Assembly: GCA_026419785.1 (NCBI GenBank)
Contig: JAODTK010000389.1
Coordinates: forward strand, 186,001-250,000
Reading direction: 5' to 3'
DNA length: 64,000 nucleotides
Source: Sclerodactyla briareus
Taxonomy: Eukaryota; Echinodermata; Holothuroidea; Dendrochirotida; Sclerodactylidae
A program made the position numbers and the translations under genes. A model generated the notes under the pieces. That model was not told the origin of the DNA. It did not search any database and saw nothing but the letters and a program-made list of their open reading frames with translations. Shown here in pieces: positions 60,374 to 64,000 of this stretch. Position 1 is the stretch's first letter. Each line of letters opens with the position of its first letter.

Positions 60374-61863
60374 TTAGTCTGTGGTTATGGCTACTGGTTG
60401 CAGTACTATAATAACAATAAACTGAATCCATTGTTCCAGTTTCTTTCTGTGGAATTATAGTGGGTTTGGATTTGATTTTAGGTCACAGGATTTTGAATTT
60501 GCATGATTCATCATCTGATTTTGAAGTTTGTCGGTTTCAATGAAACTTGGTGGAGTTGGGGCATGTGGACTACATTTGATCCTGACAAAAACTAAGGTCA
60601 TTCGAAAAATCACCCAAGGTTCCCCAATTGCAGGGATATAGGATGTGCACAAACTGTGTTTTATGACAGTATTATCTTGACAAACAACTCAACAAGGACA
60701 ACTAGAACCCTTATTTCTCAACCTGGACAGATATTCAGGAACCCTCAGAGTTTGGAAATGGCATTGTCAAGGGGATTGTGGATACTCTGGGAGACTACAA
60801 GGTATTAAATCAACATTAATCCTATCCAGTTGATGTCTTTTTTACCAATGTCTTGTCCCTCAGAATTATCTGGCTCCTGATTGTGCTCTCTGAGGTGGAA
60901 TTAGTATCATATATATACTCTAGGAAGGACCATTATATGCCTCGTTGATTTTTGGCAATTATTTGATACCTGATTCTGATAGTTTGTTTATCAACTATCT
61001 CACTTAAGTTACTGGCTTAGAGTATAAGTTCCTCACCATGCCTCAATGCATTGTGGTCTAGTTTGCCCAGTCAGTCAGGCACTGTTACACAGGGTGACCC
61101 TCGATTGCCCTGAAGGTGAAATCAAGTTGAGGGAGGGTACCAGAGTGTCAATGAGGTCTCTAGAGGTCAGGGACCTGCTCCAGTACAATCTGCACGCTCT
61201 GACCTAGTTATGAGAGCAATTCGAGGGTAGTGGTTGTTAATTGATATCACTAGCTGTAGAGGGCCATGCCCACCTGCTCACTGGTATTTTGAAGAATCTG
61301 GTCTGTAAAACTGCCGGGTACAGGGATTGAATTTACCCATACATATAATGTCACCCTGGCCTGTAGGCTGATGATTTTCGGAGTATGCCACCATGAGTGC
61401 GATCCTCCAGGTTCCCCAAGTTGTGATAACGAATGTATTATTAATGTTGAAATGATGAACACTCTAATCTAAAACAGACCATGGATATGTACAGTGTACT
61501 TCGATTCTGTTTGACAATTGCAGAAGACTTCCAGGTGAGGTGTTCTGAGGTCCTGATTGTGTCCAAATTTTTCTTTTACTTCAAATGTCAGCAGATGGTG
61601 GCGCTTTACTTGAATGGTCACATACAGTAATGATTGGCCAAAAAAATATTACCAGTCTGATTAGAGGTGTCTATTATAGGACTGATGCACAAATATGCCC
61701 CAATTGCATTCTGTGTCCCTAATATACCCTGGGCATGGTCAGTCAAATGTGGGTCATTGACTCATTATCAAAACCAACATGACCCACATATGTACTCACT
61801 CTCAACCAAGATGGCCAGTCACAGAGCTGACCCTGGGGTGTGTCATTCTACTTGGGGTATACC
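60374..61863. other. FKBP intron segment, one weak repeat fragment
   Basis: 60455-60630 has family B-like body text (TTTGCATGATTCATC, 'TGAAACTTGGTGGAG'). 60700-61860 has no recognised element and no supported frame. Confidence 0.5.
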
Positions 61864-62157
61864 CGATGTTCCCAGGGTTCGATGTTCCCAGGGTTCGATG
61901 TTCCCAGGGTTCGATGTTCCCAAGGTTTGATGTTCCCAGGGTTCCATGTTCCCGGGGTTCGATGTTCCCAGGGTTCGATGTTCCCGTTTTTGTATGGTTT
62001 AAGGGCACCCAAATTTACGAGGTTCGATGTTCCCAGGGTTGATGTTCCCGGGGTTCGATGTTCCCAAGGTTTCGTTGTTCCCAGGGTTTGATGTTCCCGG
62101 GGTTCGATGTTCCCAGGGTTCGATGTTCCCAGGGTTCGATGTTCCCAGGGTTCGATG
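61864..62157. repeat. 16-bp minisatellite CGATGTTCCCAGGGTT
   Basis: About 16 copies of CGATGTTCCCAGGGTT with few mismatches, in two runs (61864-61990 and 62021-62157) separated by about 30 bp containing AAATTTACGAG. Inverted copies of the unit occur 165 bp downstream (CCTGGGAACATCGA at 62323-62336). The overlapping frames it creates on both strands are artefacts. Confidence 0.97.
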
Positions 62158-62355
62158 TGTCCATATTTTCCTCTTATTTCAATTATTCTTAAATTTATGA
62201 GGCTCGTTGATCCCCGTTTCCGTGTTCTGCCTAGCGCACACGAAGGAAACATTGTTTCGCATTCTTGGTCATCCGAGCCTTATAAATTCGAATAATTAAA
62301 ATTCGGCAAACGGAAATCAACCCCTGGGAACATCGACCCGGAGAACATTGACATA
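61864..62355. mobile_element. Inverted-repeat element with an amplified left end
   Basis: Inside the minisatellite, AATTATTCTTAAATTTATGA then GGCTCG (about 62179-62204) is mirrored by CGAGCCTTATAAATTCGAAT then AATT (62273-62296). Further out, the 16-bp unit on the left is mirrored by CCTGGGAACATCGA on the right (62323). The order left unit, AT-rich arm, spacer, AT-rich arm, right unit is that of a small terminal-inverted-repeat element whose left terminal motif has been tandemly multiplied. The element's limits are approximate. Confidence 0.5.
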
Positions 62356-62691
62356 GCCCTCTACTTGGATCGAATATGGAACAAAACGGAAAACTGGCCT
62401 ACTAGTGGGTCATTTGCGAGGAATAGTGAGTCAACTAAGCGGCTGAGGGGTGCGTCAATGTGTGAGAATTGTATGACCAACCTTTGACAATGACTCACCC
62501 TGTCGGTGGTACAGGGGTGTTTCAAACAATTGACAAGTTCGTAACTCATGTTGTGTCAATATGTCACTACGATGACGACCTACCAACCTCCCCACTTGGA
62601 TGGTATGCATTGGTGAATATTGAAATTTATGTTTTTGTTCCTTAAAATGGCACATTTGGTGATGCACAGTTATCCTTTCACTTTGTTTCAG

Positions 62692-62753
62692 CACCAAGGA
62701 TGAAGGACAGAAGCCATTTTCTTTCCAAGTTGGAATGGGCAGAGTAATTAAAG
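62692..62753 (+). CDS. FKBP12-like prolyl isomerase, exon 2
   Basis: 62 nt after acceptor CTTTGTTTCAG. The first base completes the AG left at 48135 to a serine codon, then TKDEGQKPFSFQVGMGRVIK follows in frame, ending with G of a glycine codon at donor AAAG/GTTGGT (62754). The FSFQVGMGRVIKG stretch is the central strand and helix entrance of the FKBP fold (VI-G in FKBP12). The next residues expected, W-D/E-E-G-V, are not found between here and 64000, so the remaining exon or exons lie beyond the window. The phase matches exon 1 exactly and no indel is needed. Confidence 0.93.
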
Positions 62754-64000
62754 GTTGGTATATGTGTAGAATATTCAGTATTATATGAGACAGCTGACTG
62801 TTGTTTCGTTTGTAGCTCGTCAATCAAGGCAAATTCCTCTCTTATCTTACATTACCATTTCATTCTGTAGCAGCCTGGATTAAGTGGTCCTGGAGTGCTC
62901 CTGGAGGTGGTATAATCTCTTCATAATACACCAACTCTCTGTTGAGCTTGTGCCTGTTTTGTGCTGTCCCCCAGCCCCCCCCCCCTGTCCCCCAGTGCAA
63001 GTGATAACTGCTAGTTGCCGGGGTGATTCCAGTGAGATTTGAATCAGGCATGTGTGAGAGCTCATCACTGCTCACAAGTGCTGAACAGTTGCTATGGGTG
63101 TGCCACCAATGGAGCCTGGCTTCCAGCTACAGTATATAATCCACCCTGGCTTGCTTGGTGGTGTTTCCACATATAATATAATCAAGAAACAGAAGTGCAC
63201 TGGCACAAATACTCAAAGGGTAATGGTCTTGTAAATATGACTGGAATTATGGTACTTTCAATTTTACATTTTGACAGCTGAAACCATAGTCTAAATTTCA
63301 GCCGATCTGTGTGTACCACTATAAAAGCACAAACAGCTATTGCAAAATTTGCCTTGTGACATCATCGGGGGGGAACTGCAGGATCCCCTATATTCACTAC
63401 AAGATCAGTTGATGTAAAACATGTACTTTTGAGTACCAAGTCCCCAAACATCTATAGGAGACTGTATCCAATGAAAACCTACAAAATCTGAGTTTGTCAA
63501 AATGCCTAGTTGTCAAAAACGCAAGTGCGCTTCAATTAGTCATGACTCCTCCCCTCGTCCACATTGGTGTTGTGTGTGTACTCGGCGTACTGTAATGTAT
63601 GTGTGAAGTTGCCCAAAACATGTTCCAGCTGGCTAGGTGTCGTGAACCCTAACTCTCGCACAACGTTCCTGAAGCATTTCATTGGGATTTAGCTGTAGCT
63701 GCACTTGCGGTAGCCGACATGCCAGCATGATCTATTCCTTTGAAGTCTCTCCCCCCCCCCCCAAACCCCCCCCCACCCCCCCCCCCCCCCCCCCAAAAGG
63801 GCATGTGTTCCAATGAAGCTGAATAGTTCTTTAACAGCTCACTGTTTGCCATGCACACAGATAACAGATTGCATGCGCTGTGTACAGTTATGCACTGGGC
63901 TTTCCGTGATTTGTGTGTGTATTTGTCCGTGTTGATGAGTGTTAAACAAAGGAGGGTATACTATATGAATTCACGCTTGGCGCGAGCCTGACTGGTCGGC
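62754..64000. other. Start of the next FKBP intron
   Basis: I see no third exon. A C-run at 62976-62985 and a much larger imperfect C tract at 63750-63795 are the only repeats. The minus-strand frame 62860-63075 has no domain. Confidence 0.55.

Larger units (their letters stand above)
48136..62691. other. 14.6-kb FKBP intron filled with repeats
   Basis: A phase 2 intron bounded by GTGAGAA and TTTGTTTCAG. It holds the second MITE copy, hairpin-ended elements of both families, a foldback and the 16-bp minisatellite (all listed). The stretches 48200-51030, 51810-53580 and 56950-58260 show only short open frames without domains, scattered simple repeats (GA at about 49590) and homopolymers. No nested gene could be supported. 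Confidence 0.75.

Noticed and set aside
61864..62157. GGGTTCGAT words resembling a tRNA B box
   Set aside because: The match does not extend to the last B-box positions, no A box or acceptor stem surrounds it, and the word is simply part of the repeated unit.
61848..62252. 134-residue minus-strand frame with repeated NIEPWEHRT units
   Set aside because: It is a translation of the 16-bp minisatellite. Frames are open on both strands, so openness carries no information.
1..64000. CRISPR array, toxin system or phage-like cluster
   Set aside because: All regular repeats are tandem minisatellites without unique spacers, and genes have spliceosomal introns, so the window is eukaryotic nuclear DNA.

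Overview
This is a gene-poor, intron-rich and repeat-rich window of an animal nuclear genome. It contains no prokaryotic-style operons and no long intact reading frames. Two protein-coding genes can be supported, both on the + strand and both cut by a window edge. The large introns, a DIRS-type retroelement, many non-autonomous repeats with C/G homopolymers, and the protein similarity together suggest a marine invertebrate. An echinoderm-like or other invertebrate deuterostome seems most likely, but the sequence does not settle this.

Gene 1 (about 2080-39699) encodes the C-terminal two thirds of a transmembrane channel-like (TMC) protein of the TMC5/TMC7 type. Its exons lie at 2080, 3808, 7096, 7939, 14230, 15054, 16480 and 39469, and two competing candidates (27624, 33701) cover the segment around the last membrane helix. 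The family's hallmark CWET/GQE-Y-KL motif is present. Splice sites are good and phases match, but several exons carry one-base frameshifts. The 5' exons lie upstream of the window.

Gene 2 (from 47990) is a small FKBP-type peptidyl-prolyl isomerase. Exons 1 and 2 are here, separated by a 14.6 kb intron, and the rest lies beyond 64000. Its pocket sequence (HCTG, KFWST) resembles the plant FKBP12 type rather than vertebrate FKBP12.

Almost everything else is repeats: a 41-bp minisatellite (517-2029); a MITE present twice (4510 and 51039); an 850-bp C-rich tract (5305-6151); a 2.1-kb tandem duplication carrying a 32-bp minisatellite (9656-14190); a decayed DIRS-like retroelement (about 18540-23960); a TA-flanked MITE (28910-29254); two families of long non-coding elements bounded by hairpins (best copies 53584-56945 and 34846-38687); a tRNA-derived SINE (44342); a foldback element (59976-60373); and a 16-bp minisatellite that looks like an amplified transposon end (61864-62157). 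I found no CRISPR array, rRNA, functional tRNA gene or complete autonomous transposon.

No clearly new biochemical system is visible. The most unusual items are the hairpin-bounded element families, the plant-type FKBP pocket in an animal-like locus, the transposon-end minisatellite, and the question of whether the TMC frameshifts are real or assembly errors.
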